Shown here: positions 12,301-25,372 of the stretch, piece after piece
Layout: every line of letters starts with the position of its first letter
Numbering within the stretch: the first letter of the stretch is position 1
From: Dipylidium caninum
Lineage: Eukaryota; Platyhelminthes; Cestoda; Cyclophyllidea; Dipylidiidae
DNA: 64,000 nt
Reading direction: 5' to 3'
Assembly: GCA_017562135.1 (NCBI GenBank)
Contig: QEYB01001355.1
Location: 310,001 to 374,000 of the forward strand
Translations under genes and position numbers: made by a program
The notes under the pieces: model-generated
What the model was told of the DNA's origin: nothing
Database searches by the model: none
What the model saw: the letters and a program-made list of their open reading frames with translations, nothing else

Positions 12301-15300
12301 ACTCTCTAATTCGACTGCGTATTTCCTGGAGGCCTATAAAAACACGACTCACGGGCCGGAGGCTGGAGAAGTCACGCGTCATGGTCTGTGGATGTGGTCA
12401 TTGCGGCGGCTGCACCTCCTGCTGCTGTTGTTGTGACTGCGGCTGCTGCTGCGGTCGTTGGTACGTCATCTACTCACTCACTCACTCAATTTTTTATCCG
12501 CGTCCATCGATCGCCACTTTCTGCTCGCTCGGCTATTGGACGACCCCTCGAGCCGTCCTATACAGGAAATCCAATAATCGATATCCAGGGGTGTTTTGCA
12601 ACCACGTTTCCTGCTGCTTGGCTCTCCCGCTCCTCGCCTTTTTCGAGTCCACTCGAAAGCCCAAATAAGTGACGGTTAAAGCCGAGACAAAGAAGCGTAG
12701 TGGCAACAATACGTTAATCTAGGCCTAAAATGTATATTACTTTGGTCGCGTAGGCTTCGCGCAGGTCCAGGTATATCTTTCGCCCCATCTTTATTTCTGA
12801 GTATTCGAGAGGCACTTGGCTTCACTTCGAAAGTTTTTATCTGCGTCTGACAAGCATTCTGCCATAATGCAACCTGCTCTCGTGTCCTCAATCATCCACT
12901 CAGAGCTATGAATGAGATTTTCAGGCTTTCCTCGCTTTTCAACATTAAATAATGCCTTTGTCCCCCCACTCCTTCTGTTGTGTGTAAGTATTAAGTCTTC
13001 ATCTTTTTGTGCTTCTCGGTTACCGCTGACTGTTTTCTTCCGTGAGAAGCTAAATTTCGCTTTTCTCGCCAGTAACAAGCATCTCCAACGTTAATTTGGC
13101 CGAATCTACTGTCCAACTTCCCCACCCCGATTCGGGGGATGGCAAAAGCACAAAAGGCAGGCAGTTAAACGATCCTCCTCTGCGTCCGTTTCGTTCTTTT
13201 TGCTTTTCTCCTGCAAGTGACTCATGCGTTTGGGGTGGTTGTTGGACTGCCCATTTAACACGCTTGGCTCTGTCCACCAAACTGCACTCCACAGGGGAAC
13301 CCACATTTCTGGCCAACGGCGTCCCGCTCCTCCTCCGCCTCCGCCTTTGGCTTGTTGGAGGGCGAAGAGAAGTGGGAAGAGAATTTCTGCCTTCTTCTCA
13401 GGAGACAGCCGACCTGCAACTTTAAGGCATCTTGGCCAATCTGACTTCATTTTAAATAAGTGGTTGCGGCAAAATTTGTGCATCTTCTTCCACCAGACTA
13501 GGGCAGTAACCGTTTCCTTCGTTTAAGAGCCGCAAAGTTAGGAATCCAGGCGGAGGAGGAGGAGATGGAGGCGTTTTTCAGACGACGAGACACCCACGCT
13601 TTCTGAGGATGTTCCGCCTATCGCTGCAGTTGACCTGTCAACCAAAGGTGCTAAAAGGAAGCGTAGCCACTTGGTGGAGGGTTGGTTGGCCGGTGCCCTC
13701 CCGTCGTTACTCCTTGCCCCAGTAACGTATGGAATGAGAGGACTTTTCCTTCCGCAGGGGTCACGGTTGCGGCGGCTGCGGCCTCGACAACTACGCCTAC
13801 GACGTTGGACCGGGCTGGCATGGCTGCGGTTACCAGGGCGGACATCCCTCCTGCTGCGGGTGCGCAGGTTGCGGACAGGGCGGCCGCGGCGCGTTTTGGT
13901 GAAGGGCACTGGCGGGTTGATTGTTTGTCCTTGTTTTTTTTGGCGGTTCTTTTGGCGTCAAATGCAACTTCTCTCCCCCCTTCTTCCTCCTCCTCCCTTT
14001 CTTTTCTCATTAAATATCAGTGTTGGAGTGTCTACTGGCGAAGAGAGTTCAGAGACAAGGTCTTCTACCGCAGGAGACCATGGTAAACGCAAATGAAACA
14101 AATTTCGGACAAACAAATGTATCTACAATCTTTTTCTCCGACTTTCTGGAAAAAGTTCCCATTTTGAGATGAGTCAGAGGGTGACTGCCCGTTGAAACGA
14201 GTGCAAAACACGCGCACTTCACGTCCGCCTGAGAATGGCGCGGCCAAGACGCGGTGCCCAAGGTCGAATGAGCCTTGCTCGCGCCTCATTGGTTCGCGAC
14301 GGCGCGGGCGACCAATGGGAGGCGGCGAACCTGTGCCAGCGGCCAGCGCCTTCGCCCACCGGCCAGCTAAGGTCTTGCGCCGGCCCGACTTGGCCTCTTG
14401 TAATCCGTGGGGTGGAAGGATCCACAGACCCTGTCATGGGGACGAAGAAAGGACGCTTTGTGGTGCGTACGTTAGACAAATTAACAACTTTGGGGTAAAC
14501 TCCGCCTCGGGAAGACTTGCGAAGCAAAAGCAATGACCGGTTGTCGAGTGACTTGCGAAGCATCTCCTTTCAAAGCGTGTGGGGTGAAAGCGACATCTGT
14601 CGGCCCCTTAACCGTTGTTAAACGATGGTAAACATCTTTAGGGGCCTTCCAAAACCGAGGCCTAGGGGCAACATGACAACCTCGTTCAAGGCCACATAAC
14701 AACTTCTCCACTCCTCTGAAATAAGAACTTCTTAGTCGCAATTTTTGCCTCCCCCGTCTCGTGTGTCACTCTACTCGTTGCCACGATTTTCGCAATTAAC
14801 TTACCAATTCGAGTAATGACCGAAGATGAAATAAAAATTAAAATATATCAAAGCGTCGTTCTGCGGGTCTTCCCTGAAGTGGCAATAAAGTATGCCAACA
14901 TGAGTTAACATTTATTATAGGCGTTCAGGAGGCCTGCTTGACTGCAGGCAACGCCCGAGAGCCAGGCGGCCAACTTTAAGTGGAAAGTGGGCGAGAGGAT
15001 GGACACTCCGCACAGTCGCGGGGGAAATTGAGAGAAGTGCCGGTGCACACCGAGGACGAGGTCCCGGCGCCCCTCCTCCGGGGCCTCTTCGGCCGCCCTG
15101 AGGCAAGAAGGACCCGGGGATGCCCCTGTGACTTGAAGGATCTTTTGGGACAGGTAGTGAAATTCCTGCCCGCCCAGCAGGAGACGGTGGTCCATTGGTT
15201 GGAGTATTTCCATCAGTAGTCGTTTCGGGAGGTGACTTTTTCTGAAAAGTGTCCTCGTGTCTGCACCGCGTGATAAGTTAATTCGTTTAAACTCATCAAG

Positions 15301-17060
15301 CACGGCAGTCTGCGAGGTTGCAGAAACCCAGTCTTGTTCCATGACGACTGTCTAGGGCCAGCACCCCGAGGTGGAGAGGGAATTTGCCGAGGTATACGCC
15401 GATTTGACTCATTCTGTCGTTCTAAACCTCGACATTCGATTTTCCCAGCCTTGGCGACCATCAGCAGCCCCATGCCGGTAGTGAAAGGTGGCTGGCTTAA
15501 CATTTGAGGGTCGAAAGGGCAAATAAGCCCGCTTGAGCTCCATTTTTTCATGACCTTTTCACTCACGTGGAGGGTGGAAAGATTGCGAATGCGTCAACGA
15601 AGTCAAATGCGTCTGCGGTCCGAGATCTCGGCATGGGATGCGACTCCTCCAGCCCCGCTTGCTCTTAGCCAATCAAAGCCAACTGGGCGAATGTGGAACA
15701 AAAAGCGTTTGAGACAGTCGTGTCTGTCCGTCCGTTAAGACATTCAGTGTTCGTCGGCCACCAGCTCCCCCCGCCCCCCTCTTTCTCGCCTCCTTTCTCC
15801 GCCTCACAGGACATACTTTAGTTGAGTCTACTAATGCCAGTCTCCGGCCAGCCGGATGACTCAACGGCCAGACTTTCAAACACGCCAAGGACGTTGCCTC
15901 ACACGTCCGCAATTTCGAGCCTTCCTCCCGCAGGAGAAGGCACTGTCGACAGTGGGGTCCCTCACGAGGCCAAGATGGGGTAGTTTCGGCATCGTCTGCG
16001 CCGATGATCCCCGCAGACTCCCCACCTTTCGACGACCGCCCTGGCAAGTGAGGAAGGCGCTGCAATGGAGCAGGTCGAGCAAGCTCCCGGCCATGCCACT
16101 GTGGCCCACCGCGAATTCCCTCAAATGAGTACACTTCTTGACAATTTTCGATACAAATGGCGGAATTCAGTGTGTTTTATGATAAAATATGCGCATATGT
16201 TCGTATATTTATGATCCCTCGGTAAATTGTGCTGCGGTGGTCGAGTGGGGGACGACGTCGACAGGGGGTTGGCGACTCCCGGCTGCTGGCTTCGTCCCCG
16301 CCCCCCTCCCCTCCACACACACACTCACGTGCCTGGAATATCGATTTTAATTAGGCCGTGGAGGGCTCTGCCCACCCCTGGACGCGGTGTCCCGTTGCCG
16401 AGCAACCGGGTCTGCCGCCTCCTGCGTCCGTACTTTTCGCGCGGCTTTGAGACGAGGGCACCGCGAATCCCACCGCGTTGGTGTTGTCTTCTCCAAAAAA
16501 AAAAAATCTTCAACTTTTTGTCAAGACCTACCAACTTTCGGGTGCTCCGGCGGCCCCCGGGTTCATTGACGCGCCCAATAAAAGTCAATCGATTGAGCGT
16601 CGTCGGAGCATTTGAAAATGAGAAAATCAATAAATTGTGACGGGCTGTTCCCAACCCGGTCGTCACGCACTAAATAAATGGTGAAATACTCGAGACATCT
16701 GTAGAATTGCAGTCTCGGGGATGAAAAATTCGTTGAGAAGGTTTTAAAGTGGGATTTTGAATCACGAGACAAGGGGAAATTCGCGGTCGCGATAGAAGCA
16801 ACGTTTAATTTGAGGTATTTAAAAATAAAGCATGTCCCCAAGAGAGCAGTTAAACGGCCCCTCTAAATACTAAAGAGTCGCAAAAAGGGAAGATTGACAG
16901 CTAAAAATTTTGAGTTTAAAGTATGGGAAAGAAAATAAACCATACTTTTCATTACTTATTATTCAGTGTCTTGCGAATAAGTGTGAATTTCACAAGGTGG
17001 GAAAATTTCGTGTAGTTCGCTTAGCCACCTACGAGAGGTGATTTCCGCATCAGACCGCCT
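9311..17060. other. Intergenic, no gene recognised
   Basis: About 7.7 kb without a supportable gene. There are many overlapping open frames of 60-180 codons on both strands, rich in Pro, Arg, Ser and Thr or Cys, as expected by chance from GC-rich tracts. None shows a domain or credible splice structure. Small-scale contents include an ACTC repeat near 12470-12487, alternating GCN/TGN triplets near 12400-12460 that give a false Cys-rich frame, and a facing ATTGG/CCAAT pair at about 14289-14317. Confidence 0.6.
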
Positions 17061-18255
17061 GTCACACGACCAAAGCCCGGCCAATGGGGAGTCGTCCTTC
17101 CCTCCTTCCACCCTCCTCTCCTCCATCCCCTCCGCCCCACCGACTCCATTGCCAATTTCGTCGGACTTCCGCGACCACCGCGTGTTCATCCACTCGGCGT
17201 CAGTCCGGACAGCGTCTGTGTCCACCGACGCCGCCTCCACGCGATCCTCCCCACCCACCCGACCGACTCGTCACACTTGGGGCGACGTGGTCACCATCCG
17301 GAGCAGGGTAGAGTGGGAACCGTCACGGACGAGGCGGAGTCGTCTCCCCGTCGTGAATCGTGGCATCCCGAGTGAGGGAAGCTGTCTCCAACAAAGGCCG
17401 GCCAGCTGCGAGGACCTCCTGACGGAGGAGGAGGAGGAGGAGTAGCGGGCACTTGCTTAGCCGCATTGTGGCGGTGAGTGAATGCACGAGCTGCGAGTGA
17501 ATGGGTGACTCGCACAACCCTCCAGCCAAACGCCTCGGGGGCCGCGCAGGAGGCCGATGAGAGCGCGGACGAGGAAAAAGGGGCGGACGGGAAGGGGACC
17601 ACGCCGCCGCCCTTTCCGACTCAAGCATTGGCTCCACATTCGTCCACTTCTTCTTCTTCTTCTCCTCCTCCTCCTCCTCCCCCCAGTCCTCCCCGTCCCC
17701 CTCTCGTTGCCGCCAACTACCGCCACGTCTACGAGCGCCCGTTTTCGCGTCGTCGACACTCCACGGCGCGACAGGCACTCTCGTCTCGTGTGTGTGGACC
17801 ACCTCGGTCGTCTGACCGTCACCGCGTCGACATATCGCACCACGCGGACCGCAGATACCTCCTTCCTTGCCTCTTTCAAGTGCCCACTGCGCGTCTCACT
17901 TTCCCCGACTGTGGCGTCTTCGTGGATGGGTGGGTGTCGTGGACGTCTCCTCTTCGCAACCACGCCACAAGCACGAGCAGTCGTCGCCGTGAGGCTTCCT
18001 CTGTGGGGCGCTGAGGGGAGTTGCGATGCCGCCCTCCAAGTGAGCTGCGAGAAGACGCAACTATTCAGCTGCAGCGGTGCGAGGGAGGAGGTGGGCGCCT
18101 GGTCTCGGTGGACGACTTGGTCTGCTCAGCCAGTGTGAGGTCAGCAGGGCGAGAGACGAGTCCCCTCCTCCTCCCCCCCATGCATCCGGTCTGCCAGTCA
18201 TTCGACTCCACTTCGGAGACTGGAGCATCTCGGCTTTGGACGGGACGAGCGGAGA
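17061..18255 (+). repeat. Dispersed repeat family A, copy 1
   Basis: This is similar throughout to 42214-43527 in the same orientation. It starts at GTCACACGACCAAAGCCCGG and ends near TTTGGACGGGACGAGCGGAG. The homology is interrupted by small indels, and copy 2 has extra sequence near its right end. Open frames differ between the copies because the indels shift the frame, so the conserved unit does not look protein-coding. No terminal repeats or target-site duplications were identified by eye. The class is unknown; a non-autonomous element or an old segmental duplication are both possible. Confidence 0.8.
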
Positions 18256-19262
18256 GAGTTCCTGGTGAGCAATTTGTGATGAGGTGTTTTACGGCTATTA
18301 AGCTTTATTAGAACGCCCGATCCCACACTGCCGCCAATCGCATCACCACGTACCAGCCTCATTCAACCCGGGTTTGCTTCCAGCTCACTCGCGCTCCATT
18401 ATTTTGACCTCTCCCGCCTCGGCGCGCCTGCGTGCTCCTGTCCCCAACCACAGACGAGCAACGAGACGTCACCCGACAGACCGACGGAAGTTGTCGCCAC
18501 CGCTGCCGCCGCCGGGCACCAACGGGCGGGCGGCAACCAAACTCCTGTCTGCCAGGCGGATGAATGCTCGGGCATTGACGAGCCTCGTTGTAGTCCTCCG
18601 CCTCCTCTCTCGCCAGCAGCTGAGGGCGCCGCCGACGGTGGAAGCCCTGGAACGACGAGAGGGGCCGACGTGGCGGCCAGTGCGCGGGTGGAGAAGAGCC
18701 TCAGCCCGGCACTGACAGATTAGTCTTCTGCTCTCCTGCGCCTACCCTGCAAAATACAACATTCGTGTCTTGTCAGATGCCTTTCGATAACGCACCGATG
18801 CGCAGGCCTTCCCGCCCGCCCGCCCCCTCTTTCGCCTGCCTCTCCTCCGCCGCCTCCCCTCCGCCTCCTCGCTCCTTCCGATAGTTGCGACTTGCGACTT
18901 TTTGCTCCATCACCAGAAGCACTGGTGGTGGCGGGTGGCATGAGTCAGTGTTTACGGCCGCGAAACTCTTCTCACACATCCGCACACGCACCCGGAGAGG
19001 AGGAGGAGGACGGGAGGAAAGGGCGGGAGCCGAGGAGGGGGAGGACGGGGAGAGACGAGATAATGTTTCCCGGCCAGACTCTGTCTAGACTGCGGAGTCG
19101 CCTGTGCTTCTGTGTGAGGCGAACACACATACAGAAACGCATTCTAACGCACGCAAAGTAGCCGTAAAAGTGTGGCTGCTCAGCTGGGTAAATCGTCAGT
19201 AGCACCATTTCTCGGGGTGAGAAGTCACTTCGGCGCGAAAACCCTCCACCGCCCCACTCCGT

Positions 19263-19292
19263 AGTCGTCGTCGTCGTCGTCGTCGTCGTCGA
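19263..19292. repeat. (GTC)n microsatellite
   Basis: About ten uninterrupted GTC triplets. It lies in gene-free DNA. Confidence 0.95.
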
Positions 19293-20844
19293 CACTCGTT
19301 CTCGGCAAGTACGCAGTTGGGTGGAGGTGAGGTAAGGCGATCTGGGTGCGTTTCGTCGGGGTGCATTTTCCGGCTGAGTGAGAAGAAAAGTATATTCCGA
19401 GGATCGCGCAGAAAGAGGTGGGGAGGAGTCGAAAGGGGCGGAAGGGGGCGAGAGGCGGTGAGCGTCCGCCAGCGAAGGCATCAAAACGGCGTGAGACAGC
19501 CCAGACAGCCCATCACCTTTTAGCGGACATGTGCCACCGGGACGACGAACGCGGTTCTGGCGCGGTGATAAGGAGGACTGGTGGTCTTCAAGACAGCAGT
19601 TGAGCACACAAACGCACGCACGCACGCACCGACCGGCAGGGGACCACGTCGTCTGCTGGGCTCTGCAGCCTCTCCGTCCTCCGAGGCCCAAACAGATCCT
19701 CCGTGGACTTGAAGGAGCCGAAGGCACCTCTTCCGCCTGGACCAACCTTCTGCCACCGTGTCCAGTTTTTCACTTGTTCCGACAGTGTGTCAAACAGAGA
19801 AACACCTTGGCCTCCCGTATATGTGGGAACGCAAAGGGCTATGTTGGGGGAATGATGCATCCTCGTCCGCGGGGAAGGCCGTGGTATTTATAGACGGTTG
19901 CCACAGGAACGCTCATCACCCTCTCGTGAAAAGATTTGTCATGTATGACGCAAATGCCTTCGGCCGATCGGGCGCTCGTGATTGGGCGGACGTCACACGT
20001 GCCGGCCGCCTGCTTGTCACAACGGACGACCACGACGGCGAGCAGACGCCCTCTCCTCTTCTCTCGCCACGAGGAGTGGCGTTGTCGGTCAGTCAGGCGG
20101 ACATTGAGGCTGCCGCCAGGCCAACACTGCGGTGTGTTTGATGTCGTCTGCAGGCGGCCCCACCCGGGCTCTGACAGCTCTGTTGATAAGACATTCAATC
20201 ACCAAACGAGGTGCACTTGTCACCAGCCGGGGGGAGGAAAAGGACTTTTAATAGCTGTCATAATGGACGCACTGGGGCCGCGATTGAGCCAACTTCACCG
20301 CCACGGAAAGGCCTTATATCGCGAGAGGAGAAGCAGGAGGTGTGATATGGCATAACCACCCTCTTTACCGCGATACGCTGCAGTTGAAAGCCTCAACGGG
20401 TAAATAGCGTGACTCTGGGGTATAATCGCACGCCCATACTACTTTGAGCTTCAATTAAAAATCATAACCTACAATTCGACTGGCTTTTTGTATGTCGAGG
20501 GCCCAAAGGTCGGGTATTTGGGTGTGATTATTCAAAATCAGAGGCCCCTACTGATAAGTGCAGGCTTAGCGGCTATACTTAAATTTTAGGAATTTTCATT
20601 AATGACTCCTAAAAATACCCCCGCCCCCGTCACAATGCAATTTCGTGCCTCGTCCAAACTTAATGAGGCATCATAAAAAGGTGAAAATGGCCACAACTGA
20701 GTCACACCAGTTTACTCTCCAACCCAGTCCGCTGATTAATAAAAGAAGTAGAATTCACCGGTGACCTGACCGGATTTTTACGATGCTAGCATCACACAAG
20801 GCAATAACCAGACCGTTATGATGAAATTTAAGGGCAGCCATCTG

Positions 20845-20865
20845 ATTGGTGGAGACTCAGCCAAT
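20845..20865. repeat. Facing ATTGG/CCAAT pair (11-bp spacer)
   Basis: ATTGG and CCAAT are separated by 11 bp, the same spacing seen in the elements at 54 kb and 59 kb. A third ATTGG follows at 20899-20903. It resembles paired NF-Y (CCAAT-box) sites, but no gene was recognised nearby. Confidence 0.55.
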
Positions 20866-21801
20866 GATGGGGGCGGCGTCAGACACTCTTCACCTACTAT
20901 TGGCTGATTTATAATTAGTTCGATTATTTTTCCAGTACAAGAGGCGGCTCTAAGTGACTTGAAGAGGTCATTACTCATCTTTTAAATCTTTCAAATATGG
21001 ACCTTTTTTAAGCACTCACGCCGTCGCAATTGTGCGTGGTGCGGCCCAACTACTCATCGAATGAGAAGCGGCAGATCTTCATACGTTTATGCAACTTTAA
21101 TTAGGGCAGATTTATTAAACTAATATCACGATGGCTAAATCACAGAGGAAAGATATATTTGAATGTGCTTTGTAGCCTCAGGCTGCCGATAATTCAAATG
21201 ACTATGGAAGCAGGGTGGGGAAGATGATTTATGGGGAGACATACTTTATCAAAAGTGCACATCTGGCGTGAAATGGTCATTTTTTGCCTCCTTATCAAGG
21301 ACTTGGCGATTTGGCCGTACTAAAACAAAGGATTTTTCTGCTTTTATTGCTCTTTTACTCTCCAAAATGACACATGTCATAAATTATAAAGTTTTACCTT
21401 TCATTTCTTCGCAAAAAGAGGGGATTTTTGAAGGAAAAAACAATTCAACGTGGTTACTATTGGTGCTTTTCCCAAAAAATGATCCACCAATCAAAATATT
21501 TCGTCACAACTTTTGACAGGGTATTTAATTAGAGGAAAAAAAACTCGTCATCCACAAACCACAAAATTGCGTCTTTCCGCTCGTCACCGTTCACCACGTA
21601 TTGACAAGTAAAAGTCCCAATTTTTCTGCCAGATCACCACAAACTGGAATGTTGTACATGTGGGGTGTTTTCAGTCTCCGGCATTTGGTTGAGCTAAGGT
21701 CGCGGAGGTGAGTTGGTATCTTTTACTCAATTACGTTTAATAAACCGCTTTATGTCGCCATAAAGCTTTACTGCCTCATTTTTCCCTGCCTCACCTGAAT
21801 G

Positions 21802-21826
21802 CCGACCGACCGACCGACCGACCGAC
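21802..21826. repeat. (CGAC)n tetranucleotide repeat
   Basis: About six tandem units of CGAC/GACC followed by a degenerate unit. It lies in gene-free DNA. Confidence 0.9.
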
Positions 21827-22800
21827 GGGCCGAATGAGTGGGAAGTGGCAGTGGAGACCCGCTCACGACGTTCCCCAACATCGGCAGAAAGCTCGTCCAA
21901 AGGCGGAGGGAGGAGGAGGAGGAGGAGGAGTAGGAGCGGGAGGAGAAATGGCCGACCATTTCTCACAACGGTCCAGTAGCGTGGCTAAAGAGATTAACTT
22001 CGCAGGAGAGTTGATAGAAGAGATATTTCATTTGACAGTGGAAGGGACTACTGAAGACGAAGAATGGCAAATGTTCCTGCGAGACAATGGAGGGTTGGAA
22101 CTGTGGTGTGAATTCCCTTTGGTGAATCATCGCCATCCATGCAAACTATTTTAACAGAAACCGCCTAAATGCGTTTTGGGTTTCAAGTGGGTTAAGTGAT
22201 GTAAAAGCGATACAAGCACGTAAGCAACGCTTGGCTTCGGAGGGAGGTCAGGGCGGGGTCAAAATAAGTTCGCAAATTGTTTACCTTCAAGTAAATTGTA
22301 GACTCACAAATTGTGGTCGGAGAAGTTTTGCGCTAGGGTCAGAATTAGGCGAAATCCCGTAAGTTGTCTTAATAGAAAGGTTAGCGGCGGGGGGGCAGAA
22401 CCCTTCTCAGTCCAACATCCGATTTACCGACTGCGAGAATATTTTATTTTATTTTTTCTCAAAATTGATAACAGAGGCACCAAACGGATGGCTAAACGCG
22501 TACAAGTCCCTATGATACAGGCGGTTGATGCTAAAAGTGCAGTCACGATGCTGGTAGACAAAATACTTAGTTGGTGGCGGTCGCTACTGGCACAAAAGGG
22601 CTCATGTGATTAGTCCATAGTACACCTCTCTTGGCGCCACCTTTGTCTAAATTCTGATTTATGCCACATCTGAGGGTGATTGCAACGCCGCCAAGACATT
22701 TTCGCACCCACATTACCGTCCTCATTACACGTTTTCCCATGCGTCGGTATTTCCGATTGTTTTTCAAATGAGACGCTCTCAAAGCCGGCGCTCCATTTCT

Positions 22801-22825
22801 ATTGGCTAGCGGCCCGTGAACCAAT
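22801..22825. repeat. Facing ATTGG/CCAAT pair (15-bp spacer)
   Basis: It is preceded by TTTCT, as in the element in the palmitoyltransferase intron. Resemblance beyond the two boxes is weak, and no gene is recognised nearby. Confidence 0.45.
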
Positions 22826-23837
22826 CATTAATGAGCATTAGGCTGGAGTGATTCCCTGACCTCATCTGCTCAAAATTCGTTTTCCAGTGAAAATATGCTC
22901 AGAGAGGAAAAAATGGAAAGTGGAATGACGGCAAGAAGAGGCAGAATGATGCACCGACAGCAAGGGCTAGCAACAATAGGAGGGCGGAATAGCGCGAAGA
23001 ACAGACTCGTAATTGGCAGCGGGTTGCCCTAAATTACGACAATTGCGTTATCCGCATTCCGGCAGCCGAGGTCAGGGGAATCGGCGGGCCACGAGCAGGA
23101 TGTTTGAGCACTGCATTTCTTCTCCAAGGGCGATTTGCGCGTGTCGGTGAGAGGGCGCGGTGAGCACTCGGGGGAGCAGGCGACTGGATGGTGGTGAAAC
23201 AGCCCGCGTCGTCACGTGCTCCCCACGGCAAAGATGGCGGCACGGAAGCCAGCCCGCCTCGCCTGCCTCGGGAGTGGCTGGCGAGGCGGGTTGACCGGCT
23301 GGCGGGCGGCACGCACCACCGAGGGGAGATCAAGCGAAAGAAAGCCGCTCACCGAAACACGCAGCTGAGTAAAACACCGCCCCCGCGGGGCCCCGCTTCG
23401 ACTAAATCCGGATCCACCTCACTCCCCCACACTTCTGCCCGCGCCGCTGTAGTGCGAGGCCGCACACTCCACGCGGCACCTTCGCCTTCGGCATTCCACA
23501 GCCATGGCAACTCGTACCCACTTCTTTCGTGTGACAACCAACAGGACTCTTACGATTTCAGTCCTCGGCGAGCGGTCACCGAGCCCGGAAGCACGAGGAA
23601 CCGAGGAGAAGGCAGGCGGGGCGTCCGAGACCCCACAACCCCGAGCAAGCGACAACTCGGCGGCTCCTCGATTTCAAGGAGCCAAACGACCAGCGGCCGG
23701 AAGCGGGCGGTTCGGCGTCGGCGCCGTCCATCCCTCCTCACGCCGCACACTTCACCACTGCGCGACGAACCGAACCGCGCCGTCTCAAAAACCGACCAAC
23801 ACTCCTAGAAAACCACCAAAATCACCATTTGAAACAC

Positions 23838-23847
23838 TTTATTTATT
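23838..23847 (-). terminator. Candidate poly(A) signal of the MEX-3-like gene
   Basis: On the minus strand two overlapping AATAAA hexamers (AATAAATAAA) lie about 1.5 kb downstream of the MEX-3-like stop codon. They are the clearest canonical signals I noticed there. The 3' UTR would then span about 23.8-25.37 kb and contain a GGAT repeat (about 24040-24055) and GA-rich tracts. Confidence 0.5.
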
Positions 23848-25372
23848 TCTCACAAAAAACAGAGGGGTGGGGGGGGGGGAAGGGCGACAGAAAGGGGGAA
23901 AACCGACAATAGCAATAGTTATTTTTGTCTAATATTTATACTTTGCTTTGCCTTTATACGTATGAATGTTTGCATGGATTACACACAGAGGAACGGAGAG
24001 ATGTGGACGACGAGTGGACGGTCGGACCGACCGTGTGGATGGATGGATGGATAGGTGGGTGTGTGTCTGTGTGATGGATCAATGAGTGGATACACGAGGT
24101 GGAGAAGCTGCCAACGGAAGATGACAACTCGTTGCTAACACTGTATTGCTTGTGCGTGGTTGTTTTACGCAGTGATGTCTAGAGGATGAGTGGATGAATG
24201 ACCTGATGGAACACAAATGGACGAGTGGGGATGGAACAGCGAGGAACACACACTAATGCATAAGAATCACGCAGCTTCGCACGAGACTAGGATTAGAGAA
24301 GGCCGGGGGGGGGGAGGAGGAGAGAGAGCAGGAGAAGGTAGGAAACGTTTGCTGCGAGGTGCATGTTATCTTGGTAGTTGCAAGTGGATGAGTGGATTGA
24401 TGCGTTCACTTAAATCGGTAGGTTGTAGTAGCCGTAGCGTAGAGGGGTACAAAAGTAGAAAACGATAACGATAAAAAATTAAAGTTCTCGGTTGCGTTGG
24501 AGGAAGGAGGAGGAGGAGAGCGGGGGAGGGGGGTTGAGAGGAGAAGAAAGGAGTAACTAGCCAACACTTGTAGCCACAAAAGCACCAGCAATGACACCGT
24601 CGAGTCATTTTGCACTCGGTCGAGTTCGCCCTTCTGTCAATCAACCTGCATCGCCCGCCTTTCTGCCTTCTTCCACTTCCTCTTGGCAACCGGTACAAAA
24701 ATAGATGCATTTTCGTCACGTCGTTTCTACGTCACAAGAGGGAGGGAGGGAGGAGGTGTGCAATGAATGGCTCATCTCTGTTGATTGTTCTCTACTCACT
24801 TTCACTTCGTCTTCTACCTCTGATGACGATCGCAACGATGAGGAATGGGATGGGACGAAGAGGTACACATCTTGGCATGCAACACCGAGGGGCGGGGGGA
24901 GAGGGAGCGGGGGGCCCTACGTAGACACAAAAATACACTGAAAGGAGAAAGAGGCTACTGGTGGCAGTTTTTGTGTAAGTGTGCAGACTAACAATAGTGG
25001 GAGGAGGCAAATGCAGACACGCTGAAGGAAATCATAATCATCATCTTCTTCTTCATCACCATCATTAGCAGCAGAGTCAAGAGGCCAAAAATAGTGCAAC
25101 GGGAACGCAGAGAACGTAGAGACAGATAGATAGAGATAGATGGGTGAGTGGGTGGATAGAATAGAAAGAGACAGAGAGAGGGGGGATTAAAAAATAAGGG
25201 CCCAAAGGGAGCCCAAGGGTGCACTTATGTTTGTAAGGAGGAAGGGACATTAGGTTTAGAATAAACAAAGACACCGAGCGGTTTTGTACGTCAGGTATGT
25301 TCATATCAGAAAATACTCTCATTGTCTTTCACTGTCACTCAATTAATCTTGTCTTGCATGCTCCAATTCAGC

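Larger units (their letters stand above)
18256..23837. other. Intergenic, no gene recognised; simple repeats and CCAAT pairs
   Basis: No supportable gene. The interval contains a GTC triplet repeat at about 19263-19292, a CGAC tetranucleotide repeat at about 21802-21826, a GGA-rich tract near 21905-21945, and facing ATTGG/CCAAT pairs at 20845-20865 and 22801-22825. The 257-codon minus-strand frame over 18972-19745 is low complexity, includes the GTC repeat and was rejected as a gene. The section 20.4-22.7 kb is more AT-rich than its flanks. Confidence 0.55.

Noticed and set aside
12360..12470. Cys-rich peptide (CGCGHCGGCTSCCCCC) resembling a metallothionein-like protein
   Set aside because: It arises from an alternating GCN/TGN triplet tract; another frame gives poly-Ala/Val, and there is no gene structure around it.
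14905..15342. 145-codon minus-strand frame of fairly mixed composition
   Set aside because: No recognised domain, no supporting splice sites or promoter; cannot be separated from chance in GC-rich DNA.
18972..19745. 257-codon open frame on the minus strand
   Set aside because: It includes a translated GTC microsatellite and Ser/Pro/Arg-rich low-complexity sequence; no domain.
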